64,000 nt of DNA from JALZAI01 sp038207565 (GTDB lineage: Bacteria > Actinomycetota > Actinomycetes > Mycobacteriales > Jatrophihabitantaceae), in assembly GCA_038207565.1 (NCBI GenBank), contig JBBQZQ010000018.1:15296-79295 (forward strand), written 5' to 3'. This document shows positions 46,490 to 54,302 of the stretch, piece after piece. The stretch's first letter is position 1, and each line of letters starts with the position of its first letter. The notes beneath the pieces are model-generated. The model saw nothing but the letters and a program-made list of their open reading frames with translations. It was not told the DNA's origin and ran no database searches. A program made the position numbers and the translations under genes.

Positions 46490-47593
46490 CTAGCGGCGCC
46501 GACGCTGCGGGCGGTCTGGACGGCGCGCGCCGACACGCGGCGCGGGAGCCGGGCCGCCCGCGCGCCGCGGCGCCCGGTTCGACTTGACTCCGGCGGCGGC
46601 CAGCTCGCGCTCCTCGGCATCGCGCCGCGCCTCGCTGGTGCGCTTGGCGGCGACACGCCTGGCGAGCGCTCGGTACTCCGGCGCACGCTCGGTCAGGTCG
46701 ACGACGATCGGGGTGGCGAGAAACAGCGAACTGTAGGCGCCGGTGGCCAGGCCGACGAACAGGATCAACGCGAGATCCTTGATCGTTCCGACGCCCAGGA
46801 GACCGGCGCCGACGAACAGCAACCCGGCTACCGGCAGCAGGCCGATCAGCGAGGTGTTGATGGAACGCATCAGGGTCTGGTTCACCGCGAGGTTTGCGGC
46901 ATTCGAGTACGTCATCCGCGACCCGGCCAGCAGGTTTCTCGAGTTCTCGGCCACCTTGTCGTAGACGACGACGGTGTCGTAGAGCGAGAAACCGAGAATC
47001 GTCAGCAGCCCGACGACTGTGGACGGGGTTACCTCGAAACCGATGATCGAGTACACGCCCGCGGTGAGCACCAGGTCGTGCAGCAAGGCCACCATGCCGC
47101 CGGCGGCCATGCGCCACTGGAAGCGGAAGGAAATGTAGATCGACACCACGATGAGAAAGACGATCAACCCCTGGATGGCCTTGACCGTGACGTCGTGACC
47201 CCAGCTCGACCCGATCGACTTCACTGAAATCTGGGTGGGCTTGAGGCCCAGCCCGGAGGCGATGGTGGAGGTCGCGCGCTGTTGCGCGTCCGGACCGAGA
47301 TTCTCGGCCTTGACGGTGATCTGATCCGAACCGACTCGCTGCGCCGCCTCGGCCGAGGTCAGGCCTGCGTCCGCAACGGCCTTGTCGACGGCGGCGGTCG
47401 TGATCGACGTCCCGGAGATCGGTATCTGCAAGGTGGTGCCACCGGAGAAGTCGACCCCGTAATTGAACCCGCGGAACACGATGCTTACGACGCAGATCGC
47501 TACGAGCACGAGCGAGGCGAGATACCACCACTTGCGCGTGCCGATGAAGTCGAAGCGCGTCTCGCCCCGGTAGAGCCGGGAGATCGTCGACAT
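46490..47593 (-). CDS. secF: Protein translocase subunit SecF
   Basis: Six-segment RND-like partner of SecD that uses the proton gradient to help Sec export. The 367 residues show GTRKWWYLASLVLVAICVVS (first membrane segment), FNYGVDFSGGTTLQI, the C-terminal membrane block beginning ALLHDLVLTAGVYSIIGFEV, GFSLYDTVVVYDKVAENSR and LALILFVGLATGAYSSLFLA. The C-terminus is basic and Ala-rich. ATG 47593 shares one base with the secD stop (TGATG). Confidence 0.95.
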   Translation of the reverse strand: MSTISRLYRGETRFDFIGTRKWWYLASLVLVAICVVSIVFRGFNYGVDFSGGTTLQIPISGTSITTAAVDKAVADAGLTSAEAAQRVGSDQITVKAENLGPDAQQRATSTIASGLGLKPTQISVKSIGSSWGHDVTVKAIQGLIVFLIVVSIYISFRFQWRMAAGGMVALLHDLVLTAGVYSIIGFEVTPSTVVGLLTILGFSLYDTVVVYDKVAENSRNLLAGSRMTYSNAANLAVNQTLMRSINTSLIGLLPVAGLLFVGAGLLGVGTIKDLALILFVGLATGAYSSLFLATPIVVDLTERAPEYRALARRVAAKRTSEARRDAEERELAAAGVKSNRAPRRAGGPAPAPRVGARRPDRPQRRRR

Positions 47594-49953
47594 CAGCTCT
47601 GCCCCTCCTCGTCGCCGGACTGCTTACCGCGCAGCCGGGCACGCCGCGCAGCAGCCCGCTCCGCGGCTGACCCGGGTGCCGGAGTGGTGCGCCGGCGCGG
47701 TGCGGGCGGCTCGTCCGGATCGGTCGCCGCGATCGAGCCCAGGTCGTCGTCCGGCGACCCGGCAGGCCCGTCGGCCCGCTCGGCCCCCGGCTCGGCGCCA
47801 GGCTCGTCGGCCGGCTCGGCGGCGGGTGATTCGTCCGCGAGCACCTTGGCCAACGACGTCGTCGTGCCGGCGCGGGAGGGCCGCGCGGTCAGGTCGTCGT
47901 CGGCGTCGCTGTCGCTCATGTCGCGCTCCGTTGCGATCGTCGGGTCGCTCGCCGTGTCCGGGGCCTCGAGGGTGGCGACCCGGCCGGAGCGCGCGGCGGG
48001 ACGGCTCCGGCGCGCCCGTGGACGACCGGCGGCATCGCTGTCCGACGCCTCGTCGCTGATCGCAGGTCCGACGCGAACGGCGTCGAGGCCGGTGAAACCG
48101 GCCGAGCCGAATGTCCGTAGGCGGGAGAGCCAGGAGACCAGCGGATGGGTGAACAGGAAGACCACAACCAGGTCGAGGATGGTGGACAGGCCCAGTGTGA
48201 AAGCGAAGCCGCGCACCTCGTCGGTCGTGAAGTAATACAGGATCGCCGCGGCCAGGAACGACACCGTGTCGGCGGACAGAATCGTGCGGCGTGCGCGAAC
48301 CCAGGCGCGCGGGACGGCGACGCGGACAGATCGGCCCCCGTGGACCTCGTCCTTGACCCGCTCGAAGAACACGACGAACGAGTCGGCAGTGATACCGACG
48401 GCGATGATGAAGCCGGCGATACCCGCGAGGCTGAGCGTGAAGCCGATCTGCGTGGCGAGCATGACCAGCGCGCCATAGGTGAGCACGCCCGACACGATCA
48501 ATGAGGCGATAGTGACCAGGCCGAGCGCGCGGTAGTAGATCAAGGAGTAGACGATGACGAGCACCAGGCCGATGCCACCGGCGAGCAGGCCCGACTTGAG
48601 CTGCTCGGTGCCCAGCGTCGCCGACACCGCCTGCGCGGTCTCGGTCTTGAAGTTCAACGGCAGCGCGCCGTACTTCAGCTTGTTGGCCAGGTCGTTCGCC
48701 GTCGACGAGGTGAACCCGCCGGAGATCTGGGTCGTCCCGCCGTTGATCGTGGACTCGTTGACCGGCGAGGAGATCACCGAACCGTCGAGGGTGAACGACA
48801 CGTAGTCCGCGCACGGAGTGGTGGTCGCACTGCACGCGGTGACACCGGCGGCGCTGGTGGCACCGCGACCACCGATGTTGTGCTTGGAGGTGTAGTCGGC
48901 CCAGCGCGTTTGTCCGGACGGTTTGAGATCGAGCGACACCGTCCACTCGGTCTGGCCGTTGGCAGGGTTCGGTGCGACCGCCGCCGCGTCCGAGATTTGC
49001 TTACCGGCCACGATGACGGTGCCCAGCAGGTAGGCGTACTGATTGTTTTCGTCGCACGCGACGTAGTAGCTCGCCGGATCGTCCTTCTCGGTCTGGGCGG
49101 AGGAGCAGTCGAACCGGGCCAGCGCGGCGGCGATCAGCTGTTGATTGGTCGAACTGAGCTTGGCGTAGTCAGTGTCTGACAGCGGCACCGAGAACTTGCC
49201 CGCCTGCGCGACCTGGGCGAGCGGGTTCGCCAGGCATGCGGTCGAGGCGGGCGAACTCGGTGCGGCCGAAGCGCTGGGGCTGGTGCTGGCTGGCGGGGTG
49301 GTTGCCGGCGTCGTGGTCTTCGATCCGGCAGGCGCCGGCTTCGCGGTCCCCGGCTTCGCGGTCCCCGGCTTCGGGCTAGTCACCGGCGCGGCCAAGGCTG
49401 CGGCGGCAGCCGGGCTGTTCCTCAGCAGCCCGCCGGCGTGGGCCGTGCCTGCCGCGCCGGACGAGCTGGGCTGCGCGGCACGGGCACTGCTGGCGGGAGC
49501 GGACGGCCCGGATGAGGCGCTCGCCGAGCTCGAGCCGCTGCCCGAGGGGGACCCGGCCGACGTGCAGCTCACCTGCACCGCCGGGGCCACGACTCCCCGG
49601 AAGTTCAGGATCGCGGCGGCGCCAAGCTTCTGGATGTCGGTGGCGTCCTGTCCCGGAATCGACACCACGAGCTGGTTGTCGCCCTGAATGACGACCGTCG
49701 CCTGGGTGACACCGGTGCCGTTGACGCGGTCGGAAATGATCTGCCGGGCCTGGTCCATGCTCGAGCGTGACGGGGTCGAGCCGTTGTCGGTGCGGGCCGT
49801 GAACACCACCTGCGTCCCGCCCACGAGATCGATGCCGAGCTTGGGCGTGTTGCGCTGTCCAGGCCAGAAGACGATCGCGTAGAGCACGGCGAGGATCGCC
49901 AGCAGCGCGAGGAAGTAGCGCCCGACGCGCAGCGTTCCGACGGGTGGTGCCAC
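47593..49953 (-). CDS. secD: Protein translocase subunit SecD with long low-complexity insert and tail
   Basis: SecD of 786 residues, well above the usual 550-620. The conserved parts are the first membrane segment (about 11-30), KLGIDLVGGTQVVFTA, the P1 region, and the membrane block with GTEQLKSGLLAGGIGLVLVI, GFTLSLAGIAGFIIAVGITADSFVVFFERVKDE and RTILSADTVSFLAAAILYY. Residues about 131-240 are an Ala/Ser/Pro/Thr-rich insert in the external domain. About 150 C-terminal residues are charged and low in complexity. GTG 49953 with GAGGAG 9 nt upstream sets the start; the frame is open upstream without similarity. A 163-bp gap precedes it after yajC. Confidence 0.95.
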   Translation of the reverse strand: MAPPVGTLRVGRYFLALLAILAVLYAIVFWPGQRNTPKLGIDLVGGTQVVFTARTDNGSTPSRSSMDQARQIISDRVNGTGVTQATVVIQGDNQLVVSIPGQDATDIQKLGAAAILNFRGVVAPAVQVSCTSAGSPSGSGSSSASASSGPSAPASSARAAQPSSSGAAGTAHAGGLLRNSPAAAAALAAPVTSPKPGTAKPGTAKPAPAGSKTTTPATTPPASTSPSASAAPSSPASTACLANPLAQVAQAGKFSVPLSDTDYAKLSSTNQQLIAAALARFDCSSAQTEKDDPASYYVACDENNQYAYLLGTVIVAGKQISDAAAVAPNPANGQTEWTVSLDLKPSGQTRWADYTSKHNIGGRGATSAAGVTACSATTTPCADYVSFTLDGSVISSPVNESTINGGTTQISGGFTSSTANDLANKLKYGALPLNFKTETAQAVSATLGTEQLKSGLLAGGIGLVLVIVYSLIYYRALGLVTIASLIVSGVLTYGALVMLATQIGFTLSLAGIAGFIIAVGITADSFVVFFERVKDEVHGGRSVRVAVPRAWVRARRTILSADTVSFLAAAILYYFTTDEVRGFAFTLGLSTILDLVVVFLFTHPLVSWLSRLRTFGSAGFTGLDAVRVGPAISDEASDSDAAGRPRARRSRPAARSGRVATLEAPDTASDPTIATERDMSDSDADDDLTARPSRAGTTTSLAKVLADESPAAEPADEPGAEPGAERADGPAGSPDDDLGSIAATDPDEPPAPRRRTTPAPGSAAERAAARRARLRGKQSGDEEGQS
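49337..49375. repeat. 15-bp tandem repeat inside secD
   Basis: GGCTTCGCGGTCCCC occurs at 49337-49351 and 49352-49366 with a partial third copy. On the coding strand it gives the repeated peptide PGTAK within the low-complexity insert. It is in frame and tolerated. Confidence 0.8.
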
Positions 49954-50116
49954 GGAAGTGATCTCCTCGGCGTCGAGGTGAACCGCCGATCGAAGGACCA
50001 ACGGATCGCCGGCTTGGCGCACGGCGGACACGCCACCGGGCGGACCGACGGGCGGCCCGGTGCACCAGTATGACCGACGCAGCCGTGCGCCGCCTGCAGG
50101 ACGCCCGAGCCGGGCG

Positions 50117-50455
50117 TCACCCGCTAGGTTTGCGCCGGTCCGCCGGATCGTCGCTCTCGTCGCCGCGGCTGTCGATGGCCCGCCGGTACTGCGGGGGGAT
50201 GGCGTCGGAGTCACGCAACGCGGCCAGTGCCCACTTGACCTCGACGCCGGGCGCAATCGACAGCTGCACCGTCCCGTCCCCGTGACGTGCCACGACCGTT
50301 CCGTAGAGGCCCGAGGTGGTCATCACCTCCGTACCGACATCGATCCGCTCGGCCCGCTCCAGTTCCTGCGCGAGCTGCTTGCGGCGCGAGCGCTGGGCGA
50401 CGAGCAACATGCCGCCGAGGACGACTAGCGGGATCAGGTACAGCCAGGTCTGCAC
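50117..50455 (-). CDS. yajC: Preprotein translocase subunit YajC
   Basis: Small Sec accessory protein, 112 residues. One N-terminal membrane segment (LYLIPLVVLGGMLLVAQRSRR, about 5-25) and the YajC core: ELERAERIDVGTEVMTTSGLYGTVVARHGDGTVQLSIAPGVEV split over two strands pairs, with a polar C-terminus. GTG 50455. It lies between ruvB (33 bp upstream) and secD, the standard ruvCAB-yajC-secDF order. Confidence 0.93.
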   Translation of the reverse strand: MQTWLYLIPLVVLGGMLLVAQRSRRKQLAQELERAERIDVGTEVMTTSGLYGTVVARHGDGTVQLSIAPGVEVKWALAALRDSDAIPPQYRRAIDSRGDESDDPADRRKPSG

Positions 50456-50488
50456 GAGGACGGAGCCTACCCGCCCGCGCTCGGGTGG

Positions 50489-51523
50489 TCAGCTGTCGAA
50501 CAGGGTCGGCGGGCCGCCGCGGGGCGGGGTCAGCTCGAGGTGGGTCCAAGCGGCGGGCGTGGCCACCCGTCCGCGCGGCGTCCGGGCGAGCAGGCCGGCG
50601 CGCACTAGGAACGGTTCGGCGACCTCTTCGACGGTCTCGACCTCCTCGCCGACGGCCACCGCGAGGGTGCCGACCCCGACCGGTCCCCCGCCGAATCGCC
50701 GGACGAGTGCGTCCAGGACGGCGCGGTCGAGGCGGTCGAGGCCGAGCTGGTCGACGTCGTAGACGGCGAGGGCGGCATGCGCGATCTCGGCGGTCACGAT
50801 GCCGTCGGCACGCACCTCGGCGTAGTCGCGCACGCGGCGCAGCAGCCGGTTGGCGATCCGCGGCGTTCCGCGCGAGCGCGAGGCGATCTCCACCGCGCCG
50901 TCGGCCTCGAGTGCGACGCCGAGCAGGTCGGCCGAGCGGTACAACACCTGCTCGAGCTCGAACGGGTCGTAGAAGTCCATGTGCCCGGTGAAGCCGAAGC
51001 GGTCGCGCAGCGGCCCGGTCAGCAAGCCGGCGCGGGTGGTGGCGCCGACCAGGGTGAACGGCGCGAGATCGAGCGGGATCGCGGTCGCGCCAGGTCCTTT
51101 ACCCACCATGACGTCGACACGGAAGTCCTCCATCGCCATGTACAGCAGCTCTTCGGCCGGACGCGCGATGCGGTGGATCTCGTCGATGAACAGCACCTCG
51201 CCGTGGCTCAGGCTGGTGAGCAGCGCCGCGAGGTCGCCCGCGCGCTCGATCGCCGGGCCGCTGGTGACCCGGATCGGTGCACCCAGCTCGGCGGCCACGA
51301 TCATCGCCAGGCTCGTCTTGCCCAGCCCGGGCGGTCCGGAGAGCAGCACATGATCGGGCGGGCGGTTGCGGCGCATGGCGCTCTCCAGCACCAGTTGCAG
51401 CTGCTCGCGGACCTTCGGCTGCCCGACGAACTCGGTCATCCGCTTGGGACGCAGGCTGGCTTCGACCTCGCGGTCCTCGATCGCGGGCAGGGGGCTGACG
51501 ACGTCCTCGTCCTGCTCGCTCAC
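50489..51523 (-). CDS. ruvB: Holliday junction branch migration helicase RuvB
   Basis: AAA+ motor of the RuvAB complex, 344 residues. It has SLRPKRMTEFVGQPKVREQL, Walker A LSGPPGLGKTSLAMIVA, Walker B GEVLFIDEIHRIARPAEE, sensor VGATTRAGLLTGPLRDRFG, the arginine finger GTPRIANRLLRRVRDYAEV, and the C-terminal winged helix (RTPRGRVATPAAWTHLEL). GTG 51523. A 79-bp gap with a 47-bp palindrome separates it from ruvA, so ruvB output may differ from the upstream genes. Confidence 0.97.
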   Translation of the reverse strand: MSEQDEDVVSPLPAIEDREVEASLRPKRMTEFVGQPKVREQLQLVLESAMRRNRPPDHVLLSGPPGLGKTSLAMIVAAELGAPIRVTSGPAIERAGDLAALLTSLSHGEVLFIDEIHRIARPAEELLYMAMEDFRVDVMVGKGPGATAIPLDLAPFTLVGATTRAGLLTGPLRDRFGFTGHMDFYDPFELEQVLYRSADLLGVALEADGAVEIASRSRGTPRIANRLLRRVRDYAEVRADGIVTAEIAHAALAVYDVDQLGLDRLDRAVLDALVRRFGGGPVGVGTLAVAVGEEVETVEEVAEPFLVRAGLLARTPRGRVATPAAWTHLELTPPRGGPPTLFDS

Positions 51524-51539
51524 CGGCGCTCCCCACCCC

Positions 51540-51586
51540 GATCGTGGTTCTTTCCCCCCCTCTCACCGGGGTAAAGAACCACGATC
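51540..51586. repeat. 47-bp palindromic element, copy 2 (ruvA-ruvB gap)
   Basis: Inverted repeat with 14 perfectly paired bases at each end (GATCGTGGTTCTTT at 51540-51553 and its complement at 51573-51586), extended by C/G runs around a short loop. Equal in length to and similar in sequence to the element at 38541-38587. Within the ruv transcript it would form a stable hairpin before the ruvB start. Confidence 0.88.
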
Positions 51587-51602
51587 GTGGGGGGGCGGGC
51601 GG

Positions 51603-52211
51603 TCATCGGGTACGCCCCAGCAGCTGGATGGAGCGCCGCAGCAGGGCCGGGACGTCGGGGCTCTCGCCCACGTCGGCCGCGAGCACGTCGATCGCGTCGG
51701 ACGCTTCCTTGCCGGTGAAGCCGAGCCCGGCCAGCGCATGGGTCAGCTGGGCCCGCCACGGCGACACCGGCGCCACCCCGACGCCGGAGGCAGCGTCGTC
51801 AGAGCCGTCGATCGAGCCGATGCGGTCGCGCAACTCGATCACGATGCGCTCGGCGCCCTTGCGCCCGATACCTGGGACGGCTGTCAGCGAGGCGAAGTCG
51901 CTCGTGGCGATGGACCGGCGCAACTCGCGCGGCGGGTGCACGGCGAGCATGGTCTGCGCGAGCTTCGGTCCGACGCCGTTCGCGGTCTGTAGCAGCTCGA
52001 ACAGGGCGCGCTCGTCGTCGTCGGAGAAGCCGTAGAGGGTCAGCGCGTCCTCGCGCACGACCAGGCTGGTGGCCAGCCGCGCCGGCTCGCCGAGCCGCAG
52101 GCGGGCCAACGTGCCGGGCGAGCAGGACACCGACAGGCCCACCCCGCCCACCTCGACCACGACGCCGTCCGGCCCGAGCGCGGTCACCGTGCCGCGCACG
52201 CTCGCGATCAC
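51603..52211 (-). CDS. ruvA: Holliday junction branch migration complex subunit RuvA
   Basis: Junction-binding subunit, 202 residues: an OB-fold N-terminal domain (VIASVRGTVTALGPDGVVVEVGGVGL...), then the helix-hairpin-helix region (ELLQTANGVGPKLAQTMLAV and LTAVPGIGRKGAERIVIELRDRI), and domain III (AQLTHALAGLGFTGKEASDAI). GTG 52211 overlaps the TPR-like gene stop as GTGA, so translation of the two is probably coupled. Confidence 0.95.
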   Translation of the reverse strand: MIASVRGTVTALGPDGVVVEVGGVGLSVSCSPGTLARLRLGEPARLATSLVVREDALTLYGFSDDDERALFELLQTANGVGPKLAQTMLAVHPPRELRRSIATSDFASLTAVPGIGRKGAERIVIELRDRIGSIDGSDDAASGVGVAPVSPWRAQLTHALAGLGFTGKEASDAIDVLAADVGESPDVPALLRRSIQLLGRTR

Positions 52212-52792
52212 GCGTCCACCCCGCTGTCGTCGGCCCCGGTCTCGTCGGCCCCGGTCTCGTCGGCGATGCGCCGCTCGGCGGCGGCCAGGGCGATGCGCGA
52301 GAACTCGGCCTCGTCGAGCTCGAGCTCCTCGCGGACTTCCAGGGCGCTGGCGAAGTGGGCGAGCGCGTCGGCCCAGTGGCCCTGGTCGAAGTCGTTCTCG
52401 CCCGCGTGCTGGTGTGTGTAGGCCTCGATGACGGGACCGAACTGGGTGCTGACCGCGAGCAGTTCGGTGAGCGTGACAGTCGACTGCGCGAAGTCCCCGC
52501 GCCACTGCTCCACGCGGGCGAGCCGCAACCGCGCCGTGTGCTGCTGGGCGCCGTTCCCGGCGATCTCGGCGCGGTCGACGGCGCGGCGGGCCTCGGCACG
52601 GGCCTCGTGAAGCGATCCGATCCCGCGCAACAGCTCGACCAGGTCACCGCGGGCGGTGAGCTCGGCGATCTCGTCGGGCGCGCCGAAGACCTCCGCGCGG
52701 AGCTCGTCGATCCGCGTCCGCACCCTGTCCGGGTCGGGGTAGACCTCGCGCAGGGTCTCCGGGTCGTAGCTCTGCTCGAGCATCTCGCTCAT
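52208..52792 (-). CDS. TPR-like protein of unknown function embedded in the ruv operon
   Basis: A 194-residue acidic, helical, soluble protein. An N-terminal part (YDPETLREVYPDPDRVRTRI) precedes helical hairpins of TPR type: GSLHEARAEARRAVDRAEIAG, HTARLRLARVEQWRGDFAQS, and HAGENDFDQGHWADALAHF followed by ASALEVREELELDEAE. The end is acidic with the repeat ADETG, encoded by a 15-bp tandem repeat (52229-52263). ATG 52792 overlaps the ruvC stop (ATGA) and its own stop overlaps ruvA (GTGA). I do not recognise it as a known ruv partner; TPR folds usually mediate protein contacts. Context suggests a DNA-repair link. Confidence 0.78.
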   Translation of the reverse strand: MSEMLEQSYDPETLREVYPDPDRVRTRIDELRAEVFGAPDEIAELTARGDLVELLRGIGSLHEARAEARRAVDRAEIAGNGAQQHTARLRLARVEQWRGDFAQSTVTLTELLAVSTQFGPVIEAYTHQHAGENDFDQGHWADALAHFASALEVREELELDEAEFSRIALAAAERRIADETGADETGADDSGVDA

Positions 52793-53310
52793 CGCACCAT
52801 CTTCGCCGATGCGAGGGCGTCGGCCAGCCGCGACGTCGCCGCACCGCGCCACACGTGACAGATCGCCAGCGCCAGCGCGTCCGCGGCATCGGCCGGGCGC
52901 GGCGTGTCGGCCAGCCGCAACAACCGGGTGACCATCGCGCCGACCTGCGCCTTGTCCGCCGCGCCCGAGCCGGTGACGGCAGCCTTGACCTCGCTCGGGG
53001 TGTGCAGCGCGACCACGACGCTGGCCCGGGTGGCGGCGACGATGGCGAGCCCGGCGACCTGTGCGGTCCCCATGACGGTGCGGACGTTGTGCTGACTGAA
53101 TACCCGCTCGACGGCCACGACATCCGGGGCGTAGCGCTCGATCGCCGCTGCTATGGCGTCCGCCTGGGCGAGCAACCGGTCACCGACCGTGGCGTCAGGC
53201 GGCGTGCGCACCACCTCGACGTGGACGAGCGACAGCGGGCGGCCGGGAGCACCGTCGACGACTCCGAGGCCGCAGCGGGTCAGGCCCGGGTCGACACCCA
53301 GTACGCGCAC
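52789..53310 (-). CDS. ruvC: Crossover junction endodeoxyribonuclease RuvC
   Basis: Resolves Holliday junctions. The 173 residues have RVLGVDPGLTRCGLGVVD (catalytic Asp 7), VVAVERVFSQHNVRTVMGTAQ (Glu 68 region), SEVKAAVTGSGAADKAQVG and DAADALALAICH with the last two acids. GTG 53310 is preceded by GAGAGGTAA. A perfect LexA box lies 15-30 nt upstream, so the operon ruvC-TPR-ruvA-ruvB should be DNA-damage inducible. Confidence 0.96.
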   Translation of the reverse strand: MRVLGVDPGLTRCGLGVVDGAPGRPLSLVHVEVVRTPPDATVGDRLLAQADAIAAAIERYAPDVVAVERVFSQHNVRTVMGTAQVAGLAIVAATRASVVVALHTPSEVKAAVTGSGAADKAQVGAMVTRLLRLADTPRPADAADALALAICHVWRGAATSRLADALASAKMVR

Positions 53311-53324
53311 CGGTTACCTCTCGC

Positions 53325-53340
53325 TCGAACGGGCGTTCGA
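53325..53340. promoter_or_regulatory. LexA-binding SOS box of the ruvC operon
   Basis: TCGAAC-GGGC-GTTCGA is an exact match to the mycobacterial/actinobacterial LexA consensus TCGAAC-N4-GTTCGA. It lies 15 nt before the ruvC start and immediately downstream of a minus-strand TACGCT (53344-53349), so it covers the likely transcription start. LexA bound here would block the promoter. Confidence 0.92.
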
Positions 53341-53415
53341 AGCAGCGTAGGCGCGCCCCTAGCGACGGCCCGGCTCGACACGCCGCACCGAGGTCCGGCA
53401 CGTACCGTCTCTGCC

Positions 53416-54210
53416 ATGTCGGTCCACAACCTGCGCAGCCGCCGAGCCGTGCGGCCCAGCCCGCTGTTCCTGGCCTTCGTCGCCGTGACGGCGGCAGGCG
53501 GCTGGCTGGCGTGGCAGTCCGGTCTGCACGAGCACTCGCGCCTCGGCGACGTCGGGGTGTTCCTGCTCGTCCTCGGCGGCTGGGTAGTCTCGGTGTGCCT
53601 GCACGAGTTCGCCCACGCCTACGCCGCATTCCGCGCCGGTGACCGCAGTGTCGAGGCTGCGGGCTACCTCACGTTGAACCCGTTCAAGTACGCCCACCCG
53701 CTGCTCTCGATCGCGCTGCCGCTGTTCTTCATCGTGCAGGGCGGGATCGGCCTGCCCGGTGGCGCGGTGTACCTGCATCGACACGCGTTCCGCAGCAAGG
53801 CCAGCCAGAGCGTGGCGGCCTTCGCCGGTCCGGCGACGAACGCGGTGTTCGCCGTCGCCCTGCTGCTGCTCGCCAGGGGCCACCTGAGCGATCCGCACCC
53901 ACGGTTCTGGTACGGCCTGGCGTTCCTGGGGTTCCTGCAGGTCACCGCCGCGATGCTGAACCTGCTGCCGATCCCGGGCCTGGACGGCTGGGCGGTCATC
54001 GAGCCGTACCTGAGCCCGGAGACTGTCCTGGGCGCCGATCGGATCAAGCCCTGGGGCATGCTCGGGGTGATCGTGCTGTTGCAGGTCCAGCAGCTCAACA
54101 CCGCCTTCTTCGACGTCGTGAACCGGCTCTACGAGCTCAGCGGTGCGCAGGTCGGGATGTGGCAGGTGGGGCGCTTGTTCTTCGAGTTCTGGACGAAGCA
54201 GGCCTACTGA
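53416..54210 (+). CDS. Site-2 protease family (M50) membrane metalloprotease
   Basis: A 264-residue polytopic membrane protein. The zinc motif HEFAH lies in VSVCLHEFAHAYAAF (about 62-66) and the second ligand motif in LNLLPIPGLDGWAVIEP (about 180-195). Several hydrophobic segments (FLAFVAVTAAGGWLAW, VFLLVLGGWVVSV, LLSIALPLFFIVQGG, AVFAVALLLLARG) frame them. The family includes sigma-factor-activating proteases, but this short PDZ-less form has unknown targets. ATG 53416 is 7 nt after TACCGT and has no ribosome site. Divergent from ruvC; the SOS box is 76 bp upstream and could also touch its promoter. Confidence 0.88.
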   Translation: MSVHNLRSRRAVRPSPLFLAFVAVTAAGGWLAWQSGLHEHSRLGDVGVFLLVLGGWVVSVCLHEFAHAYAAFRAGDRSVEAAGYLTLNPFKYAHPLLSIALPLFFIVQGGIGLPGGAVYLHRHAFRSKASQSVAAFAGPATNAVFAVALLLLARGHLSDPHPRFWYGLAFLGFLQVTAAMLNLLPIPGLDGWAVIEPYLSPETVLGADRIKPWGMLGVIVLLQVQQLNTAFFDVVNRLYELSGAQVGMWQVGRLFFEFWTKQAY

Positions 54211-54232
54211 GGGCTCGTCCGGCACGCTGTCC

Positions 54233-54284
54233 TGATCAACAGCCGTAGGGCATTGCGGCAGCCATCATCAGCGGTAGTTGATCA
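54233..54284. terminator. Hairpin between convergent M50 protease and yebC
   Basis: TGATCAAC (54233-54240) pairs with GTTGATCA (54277-54284), with further partial pairing inside. It lies 22 bp after the M50 stop and 18 bp before the yebC stop, so it may end both transcripts. The outer stem is the same sequence as the outer stem of the palindrome at 25909-25961. Confidence 0.55.
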
Positions 54285-54302
54285 CCCGGGCGTGGCTGCG
54301 AG

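Noticed and set aside
49954..50256. Upstream extension of secD by 101 codons
   Set aside because: No conserved sequence, and GTG 49953 has a good ribosome site just before the known SecD N-terminal region.
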